From Trachythela sp. YZ-2020 (taxonomy: Eukaryota; Cnidaria; Anthozoa; Malacalcyonacea; Clavulariidae): 64,000 bases of DNA. Made by a program: the position numbers and the translations under genes. Location of the stretch: positions 1 to 64,000 of the forward strand of contig JADLSH010000293.1 of assembly GCA_016169945.1 (NCBI GenBank), read 5' to 3'. Below, piece by piece: positions 47,466 to 59,364 of the stretch; positions within the stretch are counted from its first letter, which is position 1, and each line of letters starts with the position of its first letter. Under the pieces are notes generated by a model. That model saw only the letters and a list, made by a program, of their open reading frames with translations. It was not told the DNA's origin and did not search any database.

Positions 47466-49563
47466 GTGCAAGATTTGATAAATTTAATATCATTGTTTCA
47501 GAAAAAGAACTTGGTTTCTCCATGACCTGGACGTCTACAACTTCATTAGTTGTTTTTTTTGCAATTTAAAGAAAAGAACATGTTTGTTGAGAAGCTTTTG
47601 AAAATTCCAGTCAAATGGATTTTAGTCGAATGGATTTATATATATAGTAGAACATTATCATTCAGGTGATAATAAAGGCAACTGTAGTATTGCGGTTTAC
47701 CCCTAAATGGCTAAATTCAACCATGATCAGGGCCTTTTTTAAGAAATCGTTAGTGGGGGGCCATCATCGAAAGGGGACGTAACAAGTAGGTGGTGTATTA
47801 CAGGTGTGGGAAGGTGAAGGGGGGTCTGGGGGGTTTGTATTCTTGTCCCCCCGATAATTTTTGTATTCTTGAGTCGCTGTGGCTGCATTTTCAGAGACAA
47901 TTTTTATATATCCCATCTAAACTTGTGAGAATACCATAACTTTCCTTTAAACTCAGTTTTTTCTCCTTTAATTATCCTTTCTTATTTCCTTGAGAAATAG
48001 ATCTTATATTGAAGTACTGCATGTACGGACGAAAATGTGAGAATTTTAACCAAAAAATGAGCATGTCAAAAATAGAAATCAGACAGGATCCCATGGCAGA
48101 TCTGACGTTAACTAAGAAAGCTCTAACAATATAACTTGAACAGCTTGGGTTTGTTGGGCGTACGCAAGTTCCAGAATTTGACAAGTGTCGTGAAAACAGC
48201 AAGATCGGCCCTTCCCGCATCCAATTAGCGTTGCCTTTTAGTAAACTACTTTTTCTGTGCAAGAATTCCAATAAGCGATGCTGTGCAGAAATTAATTACA
48301 CTGAAGGTCACTTGCAAGATACATTAGCCATTTTGATGACGTAGTTAATTTTATGGTCTAAATACTCCCATTTCGTTTTTGGAATTACATTGTCTCGCTG
48401 CAGAGTTTCGAAATACAATCCCGCATTGTAGAAATACAGTCAAAAGAAGCATTTTCGGTCAACACTATTGCTGTATACAAGGGTAGAATAATTTTCACAG
48501 ATACCGAAAAACACAGAATTACGTCCTGATCACTTGCCAGTTAGCATGGAGGTATTTGCGGGTGAGTTCAACCACTCTTTTAAATCAAGATGGACCTACA
48601 GTTTCCTGTCAGTTTTATCAACTAACTGGGGTCTCTGTTGAGTTTGATCGTGTAATATATGTTCACTTTGCAATTCCTGGACAGGATGTATCAAAATATT
48701 CTCCACTCTAGTTCACACTACCCAACAACTCAGTGTCATTGGCAAATTGTAAATATAAGCTTTTATGTGTACGACAAGCACGAGAAGTACCAAATATACA
48801 AGCAATGTTTCCTTGATTAAGCAATTCTTCATGTTGAATCATGTCTGAATGTTTTTCGTGGTAACGAAACTGTGATTCGAAACTCATACGACAAGTCACC
48901 AAAATCGGTTAATGGTTCTGAAGGAAACGTCCCTGGAAAATCCGTAGTCTAAGAAACCTCTAAAAAGGACAACTAACTGGTCAGCTATCTGCTACTAACC
49001 CTAACTAACTCAAAGTCGTCGCATACAGTGCCTGAGCGGGCAGCAAGCTTTATCGACGTGCTTGATATCAAGCCACTGCCAGCAGGTAATGGAGCACCAG
49101 AGGAAATACGTTCATTGCGTGAGTGAGTTCTGTCGTATGGTACTGCGTTGAGACACTTCTCCTGTCTTCAGGCTGAGTAGCAGATTAAAACGAAGAAAAG
49201 GAATTAGCAGCGTACTTTTTTCCTTGAAGAATACAATTTCGAGTCAGATGAAGAAGACGAGGCAAATTCAATCGCAACCGGTGAAGTAATGGGCGACGTT
49301 TGTGGCTAACGCTATCACGAACACACAGTATGCCCGTTCGCAGATTAAGCGGTGGGCATGACCCTAGAGAAATCGAACGAGATAACGAAATTCATTGGTT
49401 GTCGTGATTTGAATGTCACCGACATCGTGATTTGTGCGGGACGTGCGCGTGGCAATACACGAAAAGCGATTGCGGATCGCAAAATGTGTTGATTTCTTTA
49501 AATGATGTTTCAACGTATATTGATTTGTAGAAATCATCTACTGAAGCTAAAAATGGTTTTAAA
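47466..49563. other. No gene recognised
   Basis: A G-rich stretch (47812-47832) pairs with a C-rich one (47846-47853). The minus-strand frames at 47972-48271 and 48708-48902 are uninformative. Around 49190-49300 a short acidic segment (SDEEDEAN) is readable on the plus strand but cannot be assigned. Confidence 0.35.
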
Positions 49564-50363
49564 ATGTCATGGGCTTCTGTCTTATTAAAGATTGTTTTCG
49601 ATGATTTTTTTCCCATTACGTTCGTTTTGCCCACGCGGGGGGAGCGACCTATTCGAGTCACGTCACTAATTATTTGCGCGGCAATGCCAAGAAAGTTGAA
49701 TGTAGTTCACCTCATCAACATAAGAATAATATCCCTGAATTCAAGAATTCGTAAAATGTCGCAAACTACCATACTTAATCGTTTAACAAAGGGAAATGAA
49801 ACTCTCTTGAAAAACTTAAGTCTCAAAAACTGGTCTAATTCAGACACGCCCATGCACACCGAACAGAGTAATGGGAAACCATCTCACTTTGGTACAACAA
49901 ATCACAAAAGCGTAAACGAGAGCGAAAATCTTGCCGAGAAACTATCTGAACTTGAATTTGAACTTGAGTGTAATAAAACAAGAAATCTGCAATATTAATT
50001 ATGCGCATAACATGTACACTGAACCATCAAATGAAGCGACACTGCGACTAATCGGCACAATAAATCACTCATTCTATTTAGTAAAGAAATACAAAGGTTG
50101 TGATCTAAGCCTGTTTCTATCGAAAACTCCTCGAACTCGGTTTTCTCATCAAAAGCTGAAAACAACTAACCGGTCATGTTCACTACCAGCGCTTGCATCA
50201 TCACCGCAGGCCTGTGGGTTCAGTTCAATTCCTGCAGAGGACCTGAGTGTTTGTTTCGCAACCACCTGTCTGGGTCTTAAATTGTGCGTGCATATATCTA
50301 CTCACTTGGATTATCACCAAGTATTCATGTTCCTACTATGCCTACTCAAGTGAATCTCGCCGG

Positions 50364-50405
50364 ATCCTATTACGCTGTGATCACATATCAGAAAATCCTG
50401 GTCCT
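50364..50405 (+). other. 2A-like ribosome-skipping peptide relic in LINE C
   Basis: The 14-residue stretch ILLRCDHISENPGP keeps the NPGP end and the LLRC start of 2A-like peptides. The usual G-D-[VI]-E-x core is altered to D-H-I-S-E. 2A peptides at the start of CR1-type LINE ORFs are established. This one is probably inactive because the conserved Asp and Glu are displaced. Confidence 0.6.
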
Positions 50406-51043
50406 ATTACTAAACAGAAATCAGTTAAGTGCGACAAATAGGAAAAGGCGGTTAGACGAAACCAAAAGTATAATAAATATCAATTTAGCGAATAGTGATT
50501 GGATATGCCCTCAATGTGTAGGATCAGTTCTCCCTTTCTATGGTTGTTCTGATGCAAATATGTTCGATGAAGGACTCGACGTAACTGAATACAACACAAC
50601 ACCCAAACAAACATTACTGGAAAAATCTTCATATACAGCAAGAACAATCCAAAAACGTTTGAGTCATGCACCTAAACACCCAAAGTATGGCCTCGACATT
50701 CAATAAACTGTTAGCAACAATACATTTTTATCCTACGGATATTATAACGTTAAGTGAGACCTGGTTAAAGGATAATCCTGCGCTATAATGTGGCCATACC
50801 TGGATATACCACAGTTATCCGAAATAGAGAATTAATAAGAGGCGGTGGTGTTGGTTCTTATATCCGTGAGTCTATTAAGTTTAAACGCCGGAAAGATATC
50901 GAAAACCTTCAACCTGATCTTGAACACCTTTGGTTGGAAATCCCGGACAAGAATAAATATAGCCGAGCACATATTGGAATCATGTACAGATCTACGCGCA
51001 TCATAAGCTCCTCTGACTGGTTACAAAGCCTGGAAGTTCTTCT

Positions 51044-51046
51044 TAT
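51044..51046. other. TSD (TAT), left
   Basis: TAT directly before the terminal AGGCC. The partner is at 57898-57900. Confidence 0.8.
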
Positions 51047-51270
51047 AGGCCGTTTGCCGTGCGTGCGAAACATGAGCATAAAAAAAAATTCATTAAGCAT
51101 ATCGTGGAACTGTAATTGATATAGTTAGATTTTCTCTATGAAAGCCCATAATATGATATGTGCACTTTTCCCCCAATATTTACCTGCAGTTTTCCAGAAA
51201 AATTAGACTGAAGTTCGACTCATCTTGCTTTAAACTCAAACTTCAGGCGCCATTTTGAAAATTTGTTTTG
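51047..51270. repeat. Left terminal inverted repeat of the Academ-like transposon
   Basis: Starts AGGCCGTTTGCCGTG, identical to the reversed right end. Further shared blocks in the same order are TTCATTAAGCA, CGTGGAACTG, TTTCCCCCAA, CTGCAGTTTTCC and GGCGCCAT followed by TTGAAAA. Stretches between blocks have diverged. Confidence 0.9.
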
Positions 51271-51869
51271 TACGTTTTCAGCAAATACCATCCCTCAAAA
51301 TGATATTAATGTTCGTATCGTGGTACTATCGGTCAGCGAAAATTTGTTTTTTTTGGCTTTAGGAATATGTAATTCGAAATGCGATTTTTTCCGATTTATG
51401 AACTATTGAAGTTGATGAAGAGGGGGGGTGGGGGCATGAAGGTCCACCGTTCGAAACGTAGGGAAGTTTTCCTTAATCTTTAGGAAAGGCAATATTTCTA
51501 GATCGTTGTATTTCTCTGCGAGTCTGCGAAGAGTACTTTAAATTCGGTATTGGAGATTACAAGCTTTAGTTTTCTGCTATCTCGGACCTTATCTACACAG
51601 TAACGTTTTTGAGCGTTTTCATTCGTTCTTTCCACTCAGAAGCAGATAGAAATATAATCATATTAATTTACGACAAAAAGTTATTTAAAACGCTCGAAAA
51701 CGACGCCTGTGCAAAAGTAGTCCTTGTAGATTTCAAATTTAGTACTATACCTCAAGAGCGCCAACACTTTTTGACCTCAAATGTAATAGTTTATGGTTCG
51801 ATGTCACTGTTGTCATCGGAGCTAAAATCGTCACATGAACTGAAGGTATCGGAGTCATTCTCGATGTCC

Positions 51870-51990
51870 TCTTCACAACTTTTACTGTTTTGACAATCGG
51901 TACATTTGCAAAGATCTGTGCATTTCAGCGAGGCTTTAAAACATGAGCAGCTTCTGCTTTCGCAACCTTTGGTACATTTGCAGTTAACTA
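51870..51990 (-). other. Cys-rich (CXC/C8-type) zinc-binding tail of the Academ-like protein
   Basis: CKCTKGCESRSCSCF followed by KCTDLCKCTDC gives nine Cys in 30 residues, with the alternating CxC spacing of tesmin/TSO1-like or C8 fingers. It is followed by an acidic C-terminus (EEDIENDSD, DDFSSDDNSD). Confidence 0.8.
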
Positions 51991-52299
51991 GTTCAAGGAT
52001 CGATTCAGGTGCTGCAGGTATTGACATCCAATCAATTTCGATGTTGCCTTTATCATCCAGCGTCCATCCATGGTCAGAAAATGACGGAAGGTCAAGAATG
52101 GGCTGCGCGGCATTGCGCCAAATATAACATTGATAGTTTACTCGGCGTGTATGTTGCAGAAGCGAGTCTTCATTTGGCGGCAACAACTCTTCATTGTATT
52201 TTCCGCCTTTAAATAACTGATAGCGAATGCTGTTCACATCAGATGATGCTTCGAACCCGTACAAATGGCAAACATAATTATACACGCCAATTTTAAGGT

Positions 52300-53290
52300 C
52301 ATTAGGAAGAACTAGATGTTTGCCAACATTTTCAAATGTATCGATATGGCTTTCCTTCAGCTTTGCGATCTTTAGTGCTGTCACCTTGCCTTTCCCGTAA
52401 AATGCACTGGTTGTGTCACATCCTAAGAAGTAAGAATGCGCAAAGAGATACAGATACTTAGAATTGGAAGTGCGTGAGTTGATTGCATGCATCAATACAT
52501 TGTTAAACTGTCTAAACAATGGAATCATACACATTCCTACCTGACAGTGCATGGAGACCAATCAAAGCTCTACACCACGAGTCACCAAGGCTATGTCTGA
52601 TATTCGTCAGTGACAATGTTCGTCGTTTGTTTCCGACACCCATTTCGATGAAAATATCTGCTGAAATTTCCAAGCAAGCATTCAGAGCAATGAAAAACAC
52701 GTCGGTGTCCGGACTCTTTATCAAAATGCCTTGATAATATTGCGAAGCTTGTTTTGCGTGCGCAACAATGCGCGTGTCGGCTTCCTCATGATCACTATAA
52801 AGCTCTTGAACTTCAGTGCACATTAACTGTCCGTTTGACTGAGTGAAGCTGTGGCACTGGCCTTCATGTGCAAGCACTACTTCTACTCCATGTAGAAGAG
52901 ATTCGTTTGCTTCTTTCCAAAAATTAAACACAAATTTTATTAATTCCTCTTTATTCTTTCCTGACGACATGAACTTTTTCCATTGTCGTGGAACTTTTTG
53001 CTGCGCGCCATATATCGTGATCTCATGCATATCGTTCGCCGCTGCTCTTCTGTTTCTCTCTAGATCTTTTATACTTACTTGTGGGTAACAGTCAATGACA
53101 AAATCCACTCGCGTACAATTTGCGTTTAAGGCCGACCTCACCGTCTTAACCAACATCGTTTCAGCCAGTGCACCAAATGTTTCTGGGACAGGACTTAGAG
53201 ATTGGAGCATCGCCATACCATCTAAAACACACACCTTGCTGGTGGTTGGTAACTCACTGATCGTTGCATCTGTGATGTCATTCTCAACTG
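52300..53290 (-). other. XPG/FEN1-like nuclease core of the Academ-like protein
   Basis: In order: VLDGMAMLQ and FVIDCYP (acidic residues of the N-region), SIKDLERNRRA, HEEADTRIVAHA, KSPDTDVFFIAL, and across intron 6 HALSG|CDTTSAFYGKGK. EAD, DTD and GCD followed by a Lys/Gly/Ala-rich helix occur in the same order as the metal-binding acids of XPG/FEN1 I-domains. The acids are present here, so the core itself shows no missing catalytic residue that I can see. Confidence 0.75.
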
Positions 53291-56200
53291 CATGTAACAA
53301 TTTAGCTTTGGTGTTTTGACGAGATCGCCATCACTTGTAGCCAAGGAACTAGGAAAGGTCGCAAAGAGTATTTCAAAACATTCTCCATGTTAAGGTCTCG
53401 AGATCTTGCAATAAGCAACATTTTGCTGAATAAAGCTTTTGAATTCTTCAATGCTACAATTTCTCCGTTTTTCTCGCTTTTTGCAACCTTCTTCCCCAAA
53501 CTGGAGAAAGTTCTTAGATTAGTCTTACTTATCCTTTCATAAATATTGGGCTCTTTTCCTGCGACGTTCTCCTTTAAGAAGCTGTCTGCTTTTGCCTTCC
53601 CTTTATCGTACATTGTTCTCATATCTTCAGCAACAACTTCAGTGGTAACTTTTCCACTAGACAAATGAACCAAATTAGTGAGATCATTGTCGAAAGGATT
53701 AATCATCGTCTTTATAGTCTTCATGACATCCTGTACTCTTGTTTCATCAATATTCACTCTAGTTCGGTCCAAATTCTTTCTATCCCTAAAAACATAGTTT
53801 TGTTAAAAAAATGTAGTTGTCAAAAGTTGTCCAGGCATTTATTTTAGCACCTTGGGACATCATCAACGTTTGCCATTTCTTCACATCTTCTCGTAATTGC
53901 ACTTCTTTCTGCCTGCCCCATGATCCAGCGATGAACAGCCCCTTTATTCAAAGTTATGCCAATCAGTCCGCCTTTCATTTTTGAATCTCTAAAAGATGGA
54001 AATTTGTCGAAAAGCATTATTAAATGTTACAGATGTTTTAAGTTACCGTTTCAGTGTAACGTGGTTATTTACCTGTTCAATGTTTGCTCGATTGTTTGGT
54101 CACATGCAATGCTGGAGAACGAATAGTTTTGTTGCCTTTAGACCGTCCAATTAGCCGCAATGTTAGCAGCCACGTCTAAAAAAATCACATAAATAAAAGA
54201 GGCTTTTTATAACTATGATCACGGTAACGGGATTAATTAAACTTAGCGTAAAGTAATTTGGGGGCAATAAAGTTGGTTATGATTGAGATTCATTTGCAAA
54301 AACTAGCGTGATTCCAGATGGCTTTAGATTACGTTCTGTTGAAACATTGAATAGAAAAATATATTTCATTGTTGAACGGTGAAATTACTTCTTAGAAATA
54401 TTTTTTTTAATTGATCAATGTTGAAGCTACCTAAGATGTGGTAGTTTGCAGAACAATCCCTGAGAGCACGCGTACGGAGCCATCAGAACAGACATCAACT
54501 TTTACATAAAACTACGGAAATTCAGGCCTAAGAAAATTGTTTGCAAGAAACTTACATGGATGCGTTTGATCCAAACACATCATTTCCAACCAGTAGCATG
54601 ATGAATACCGCGAGTAATTCACGCGATCACAGGAAAAAAAACACGGAATGATGGACCTTAATGAGCTCAGGTGTAAGTCCCAGTCAGATGTTCTTGTTGC
54701 ACGTATGTATAACAACAATATCTGCACCATCTCAATGTAATTCGACCAAAAGGCAAACAACGGACTTTCCGCGCAACGTGTTTTGATGAATTTGTCGTAC
54801 ATCATTTTCATATTTGCTACATCGTTTCCAAAACTGATCGCTTCAAAGTTGTCTGGATTCGTAGAATATGCATAGTTAATTGAATCAAGCACAGCTCGTT
54901 CAGCAGTTGTTAGCGATTTCTCAAAAGAGCTTAGACGTAATCTTTCCATGGCTTCAAAGATTGCTAGATGGGTGTGTATGCAGCGATTATAATGTTTGCC
55001 TGATAAGACTCCTTTCACTGAACCAAGAGCTACAATTTCAGATTCTATCATTATATCCTGAAAACAGACAAGGAATAATAAGAACATCAATGTACACACT
55101 CGACGATGAACTGAGTTTATTTGTACATATGGGGTGTAATTTTCCCACCGAATTTAATTATCAATATCACGCAAATCGGTTTTAGTAAGCCGACTAAAAT
55201 CGCATCACTGGCAGTCGGCATAAAGCTCACCTGCAAGCCAGCGTCTTTATATATCTTAGAAATTGCACTGCAGTATGACATCACTGTGTGGAAATCTCCA
55301 AGTCGAATCACCAGACGTTTTTGCATGTCGTCGTGCTTCCATCTTATCATTTGGGCCTTCGCATAAATCGCCTCGTCGAAAACCAGCACGATTTCAGGGA
55401 CATCAAGTCGTTTGGCAATGGACATACTAACTCGTAGCAGTGCATTTATTGTTGAGAGGTCAGTGACAGGTGAATCAATTACTGGTAAGTATCCAATCAG
55501 GGTCTTATCTCGAACGTCTTTCTGAATTTGAGTGTTAAATCCCGTCCATCCAGGGAGACTTTTTCCACTTTCAGAAGCGTTTTTCTTGATGATGTTATAC
55601 GAAAAGTCTGTGCTCCGTCCTGCGATCTGCTCATCATGATGAATATGCTCTTCCAAATGAACAAGTGAAGCTTCGTTCTGCAACATAGGAGAAATCTTTT
55701 CCTTGCTATAATATGGAACAATATTAATTTCAGGAGGCTTAATTGTGCGCTTCTTTTTTGACACAGTTGTTTTTTCTCCAAGCGTGCATCCAGAAATTGC
55801 GTTCTGAAGGATTATTCCATTTGCCACATGAGTATTCCCTTTGCCAGAAAGGGTTTCCTCGCTAAAATCGTTGTTATTCCATACTAGTGTGGTAAATTGT
55901 TCACGACGGATGTTTCGTGGTGTAGTGCAGTGTCATGACGATAAACTGTAGCTGTAGAAGCGGTGTGACCTAAACCGTGAAGAATTTTCAACAGTCGTAC
56001 AGATCCAGTCAGTTGACGCACAGCCATTGCGAGAGCTAAAGATTTACACGTTTGTGTCCTACCCTTCGATTCAGCAGAAACCATGTCTTGCGCGATGGAG
56101 ACAATCTTTGTATTTTCGCTTGAATTCACTTCAACCCTGCGATCTTCAATAGGTTCCGTGGAAAATCCTAGACTCCACGACAAGAAGTTATATAACGGTA

Positions 56201-57680
56201 TTGGAATTGACTGCCGGGCTAGCATTGGAGTCAAATCGTGGGAATCAGGTGGCCACTTCGCGTCAACGCCTTTACATTCGGTCAACAGATTCCTTATTTC
56301 CAATGCAGCGAAAAATATATCCCGGGTTGCCATTCCTTTCTGAATTGTAGAGTGCACTGCCATGTTGGTGTCAGTATTGGCATCATGAGTAACGTCGTCA
56401 TCTTCACTTTCGGAGTCACAACCGCAATTTCCTTGTAAGTCATCTGCGACATCGCCAACATTGATAGTATCGGAATAGACCAAAGTTCCTTTGTTCATTG
56501 TCCTTGAGGAATGAAATACAACTTGAGGAAAGCGATCTTTGATTCTTTTTCTCAACCTTGTTGCTTGATAAGGCACTTCAATCTTTTCTATTGATTTGAC
56601 ACAGCTGATGAATTTTTTCAACAAATAGCTAAGTAGTAACACTTCACCCCCGTTGATTATGCGTTCTTCGATAACCTCCTTGCAAAACATGTCAAACGCC
56701 TTGTCATACAATGTAGGTCCTTTTATATTTGATGTGCGTGTCAGTGTCTTGGTATACATTTGATAACAGCGTTTATGATATCGGGCCTCAATCGCAACAC
56801 AGTCTCTTCCTTCGATATGAACCAAAATGCTTTCGTCTTTTCTTATGGTAGCTGATTTCTCCAGAATTCCCGCATTAAGGGTTTGTGCAACAGACAGCTC
56901 TTGTTTCACGCGCTTCTTAGACACCTAAACATTACAGTACCAGAGAAAGCATTTAGTACTTTTGAAGAAATGGGGAAAAAATGATTTGTGTCTCTAAGTA
57001 ATTAAGTTAAGTTACAGAATAAAAAGATAACTAAAATTTCAAAGTAAAAATGAAAAAGTATTAAATAAAAGTAAAACAATACCGGATCGGTGATATAAAT
57101 TGGTCCAGTACGCTTGCATATCAGACATATTTCTGGAAGTACATGTTTTGACCTCGATGATTGAGATGGTTTTTCTTGTTGAAGACGTGCAGAGCGTTTT
57201 GGACAGATTTCACCTTCACTCTCGTTTTCGTTTTCCGCTGGGCGTTTCCGACTTGCATTAACTAGTGCCTTTCTTGCTTTTTCCAATTTAGTTATGTCAG
57301 TAAACTTTCTGTAACATGGTAGGTGGAAGCCACAAAACTCGACTTTGTGCGGAGGGTTTAATTCACCAGAACTATCAATGTATTCAAACGACTTGCGTGC
57401 AACCTCGGAAAACGAAGACCTACTTTTGGATACTTCTAGCCATCCCTTTCTAAGCTCAATGATTTTTGCAATGCTGCTTTTCGTTAATTTTTTAACATCT
57501 CCTTTTTTATCCTCAAAATGAATAATGCATATCGATTTACACAACATTTTTGAATTGTTGGCTTTGTTTTATAGCCGCATTATTCAATAGGCCAGAATGA
57601 CAAAAAAATCAAGAGGTTGTAGCATAAAAAGATTGGGACCGAGTTTGGTGTCATTCTGAGTGATGGCAAATAACGACACC

Positions 57681-57897
57681 AAAACATTTTCGTTTTCAAT
57701 ATGGCGCCTTATTACATAATTTAATATGTATTCGGCGAAATTTCGAACGTATTTTACAGGAAAACTGCAGTGAAATTTTGGGGGAAATTTGCAGATTTGT
57801 GCTCAAAGACCTTTAAACAAGTAAGATACATATTTTTTGCTCAGTTCCACGTCGTGCTTAATGAAAATAGACAATATCGGGACACGGCAAACGGCCT
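57681..57897. repeat. Right terminal inverted repeat of the Academ-like transposon
   Basis: Reverse-complement partner of 51047-51270, ending CACGGCAAACGGCCT. Confidence 0.9.
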
Positions 57898-57900
57898 TAT
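57898..57900. other. TSD (TAT), right
   Basis: TAT directly after the terminal GGCCT. Confidence 0.8.
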
Positions 57901-58925
57901 TAGCCACATTACAGTCACTTGGGATGGCTTGCTTATATTGACAGGAGATATGAACATTGATATGTTACAGCCCTCAAACACGCTTACCAAACAATATCTG
58001 ACAATCTTGGATATATTTGACTTGAAGCAAATGATTGATAAACCTACTCGTGTCACAAAAAGGTCTAAGACATTAATTGACCACATACTGACTAATGCTC
58101 CACAGATAATTACTTATACTGGTATACTGCCCTGCTCAATAATCAGTGACCATGATGGAATTTACGCTTGTGTTAACGTGCGTGCATCGCGTTCCCAGCC
58201 TCGGTACAAGTACATTAGAAATATAAAAAAGTTTAATGAAAAAGCCTTTCTATAAGATTTCTCCACCCTTCCTCTGTCAGTCATAGATTACAATGATGAC
58301 CCTGACGACCACTTACGGACCCTTAATTATCTTTTTAGGGAATGTTTGGAGAGACATGCTCCTCTCAGAAGAGTCCGCATCACACGTCCTCCGGCTCTGT
58401 GGATAAAGTCCCCTTAATACAAGATCTTCAACATCAAAGAGACACCTTACGACAAGAAGCGCACGGTACAAACTCAAACGAAAGCTGGTGTAAATTTCAA
58501 GCAGTTAGGACAAGTTAAAGTGGCTATAAAAACTGCACGTAAAACTTTAATCGAGACGGCCCTGTCTTCAAAGAGATCACGTGATGTATGGCGCATTATC
58601 CACAGGATCCTTAAACCTAATCCGAAGCCACTCCACATGGATCCTGAAATTTTCAACACTCACGTTGTCACCACTGCCCAGAGGACACTCCAAACTTCAG
58701 CCATTCCCGTTGAACAACTTATCGAGTATGTTTATAACTTTCCTGACCCTCGTTCAGCCAAGCCTGGTTTCCATCTCAAACCAGTTGCACGTGAAGATAT
58801 TCTGAGTGCTATTAAAGGCTTACGATCCGACTTCTCAACTGGCGGAGACCAAATACCAGTAACATTTGTAAAGTTAACTGCTGACTACTTAGCTGGTCCT
58901 TTGATAAACATTATTAATCTTTACC
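57898..58925 (+). pseudogene. LINE C, right part: APE endonuclease end and start of RT
   Basis: The frame resumes at ISHITVTWDG, continues LILTGDMNIDML, TLIDHILTNAP and ISDHDGIYACVNVR (endonuclease motifs GDxN, DHxxT and SDH), and ends at 58255. After a frame change the RT start is readable at 58520-58925 (SRDVWRIIHRILKP, AREDILSAIKGLRSDFSTGGDQIP, LAGPLINIINLYL). Coding similarity then stops abruptly at about 58925, before the RT catalytic boxes. Confidence 0.82.
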
Positions 58926-59364
58926 TATTGATTTGTCATACGAATTCAAACAAGACATGAAAATCAATTTAAGATTATTTTTATTAATAAGTTTAAAAAT
59001 AGAAATTCTGAACTCTAGTATTTGGATGCTTACTTTAAATTATGTTTTTATGTTTTTGCACCATTTCTCATCCAGTTTTCCCCCTTCAATTTCAACTCAC
59101 AAGCCCGCTCGCACCAGTCCTCAGCCGCATCACACACAGCTCAGCGGGCTATGAGAGCGTTTCTCCGCCCGGGTTTAAAGCGCCCAGGTTTTGTCATATC
59201 TATCTTCCATATATCAGTAACCCCCTAAGCCCCATCTACTAATGCCTGAAAGAGTAGGTCTGATAAGCATAATTTCAACTATTAATCTCTAATATTTGTC
59301 TTCAAATGGTTTTTGTTTTAAAAATAAATACCTTCACCGTTGGTGGCCAAAAAATATTGGAGAC
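58926..59364. other. No gene recognised
   Basis: Follows the break in LINE C. A short GC-rich stretch (59100-59200) is present. Weak resemblance to the continuation of the HECT relic near 59310-59370 on the minus strand is possible. Confidence 0.35.

Larger units (their letters stand above)
49564..51046 (+). pseudogene. LINE C, left part: ORF1-like region, 2A-like relic and start of APE endonuclease
   Basis: Plus-strand frames change often. A charged segment (49564-49998) precedes a hydrophobic stretch and the 2A-like relic (50364-50405). After it comes a zinc-knuckle-like end, NSDWICPQCVGSVLPF (near 50490-50540), as in CR1-type LINEs whose ORF2 or ORF1 starts with a PHD-like finger. From about 50705 the APE endonuclease begins (KLLATIHFYPTDIITLSETWLKDN; GGGVGSYIRESIKFKRR; LEHLWLEI; GIMYRS). 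The domain stops at SLEVLL at 51046, where the Academ-like transposon is inserted, and resumes at 57898. Confidence 0.8.
51791..57547 (-). pseudogene. Academ-like transposase gene (7 exons; XPG/FEN1-like nuclease and CXC-type Cys-rich tail)
   Basis: Exons on the minus strand: 57547-57083, 56924-55231, 55057-54556, 54175-54073, 53988-53851, 53785-52541, 52422-51791. Each intron is short (67 to about 380 bp) with GT donors (for example CAG|GTGAGC, CAT|GTAAGT) and AG acceptors, and phases agree across all joins. Total coding length is about 4,780 nt, roughly 1,590 residues. Order of features: Cys/His clusters (FCGFHLPCYRKF; CLICKR with YHKRCYQMY); FTTLVWNNNDFSEETLSG; VLVFDEAIYAKAQMI; SGKHYNRCI; DQTIEQTLNRDSKMKGG; XPG-like core; Cys-rich tail. 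Defects: single-base losses near 55908, 53363 and 53311 by frame logic, and a TAA codon in exon 4 where Gln is expected. Exon-length arithmetic shows exactly one lost base in exon 2 and two in exon 6. The start Met at 57547 is the first in frame; a longer N-terminus is possible. Confidence 0.8.
51047..57897 (-). mobile_element. Academ-like DNA transposon, 6,851 bp, nearly complete but dead
   Basis: The unit is framed by about 220-bp inverted repeats and by TAT target duplications. It interrupts the endonuclease ORF of LINE C. Joining 51046 to 57901 gives an uninterrupted LINE frame across the site (EVLL / ISHITVTWDG), which independently proves both boundaries. It contains one minus-strand seven-exon gene (51791-57547) and about 500 bp of non-coding DNA at its left end. 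A 3-bp TSD, long TIRs and a large protein with XPG-like nuclease and Cys-rich modules fit what I know of the Academ superfamily. No helicase domain is visible. Confidence 0.85.

Noticed and set aside
57770..57900. ORF start of the 161-codon frame at 57770 as a gene beginning
   Set aside because: The first 43 codons are the transposon's terminal inverted repeat. The real coding part is the LINE endonuclease that resumes at 57898.
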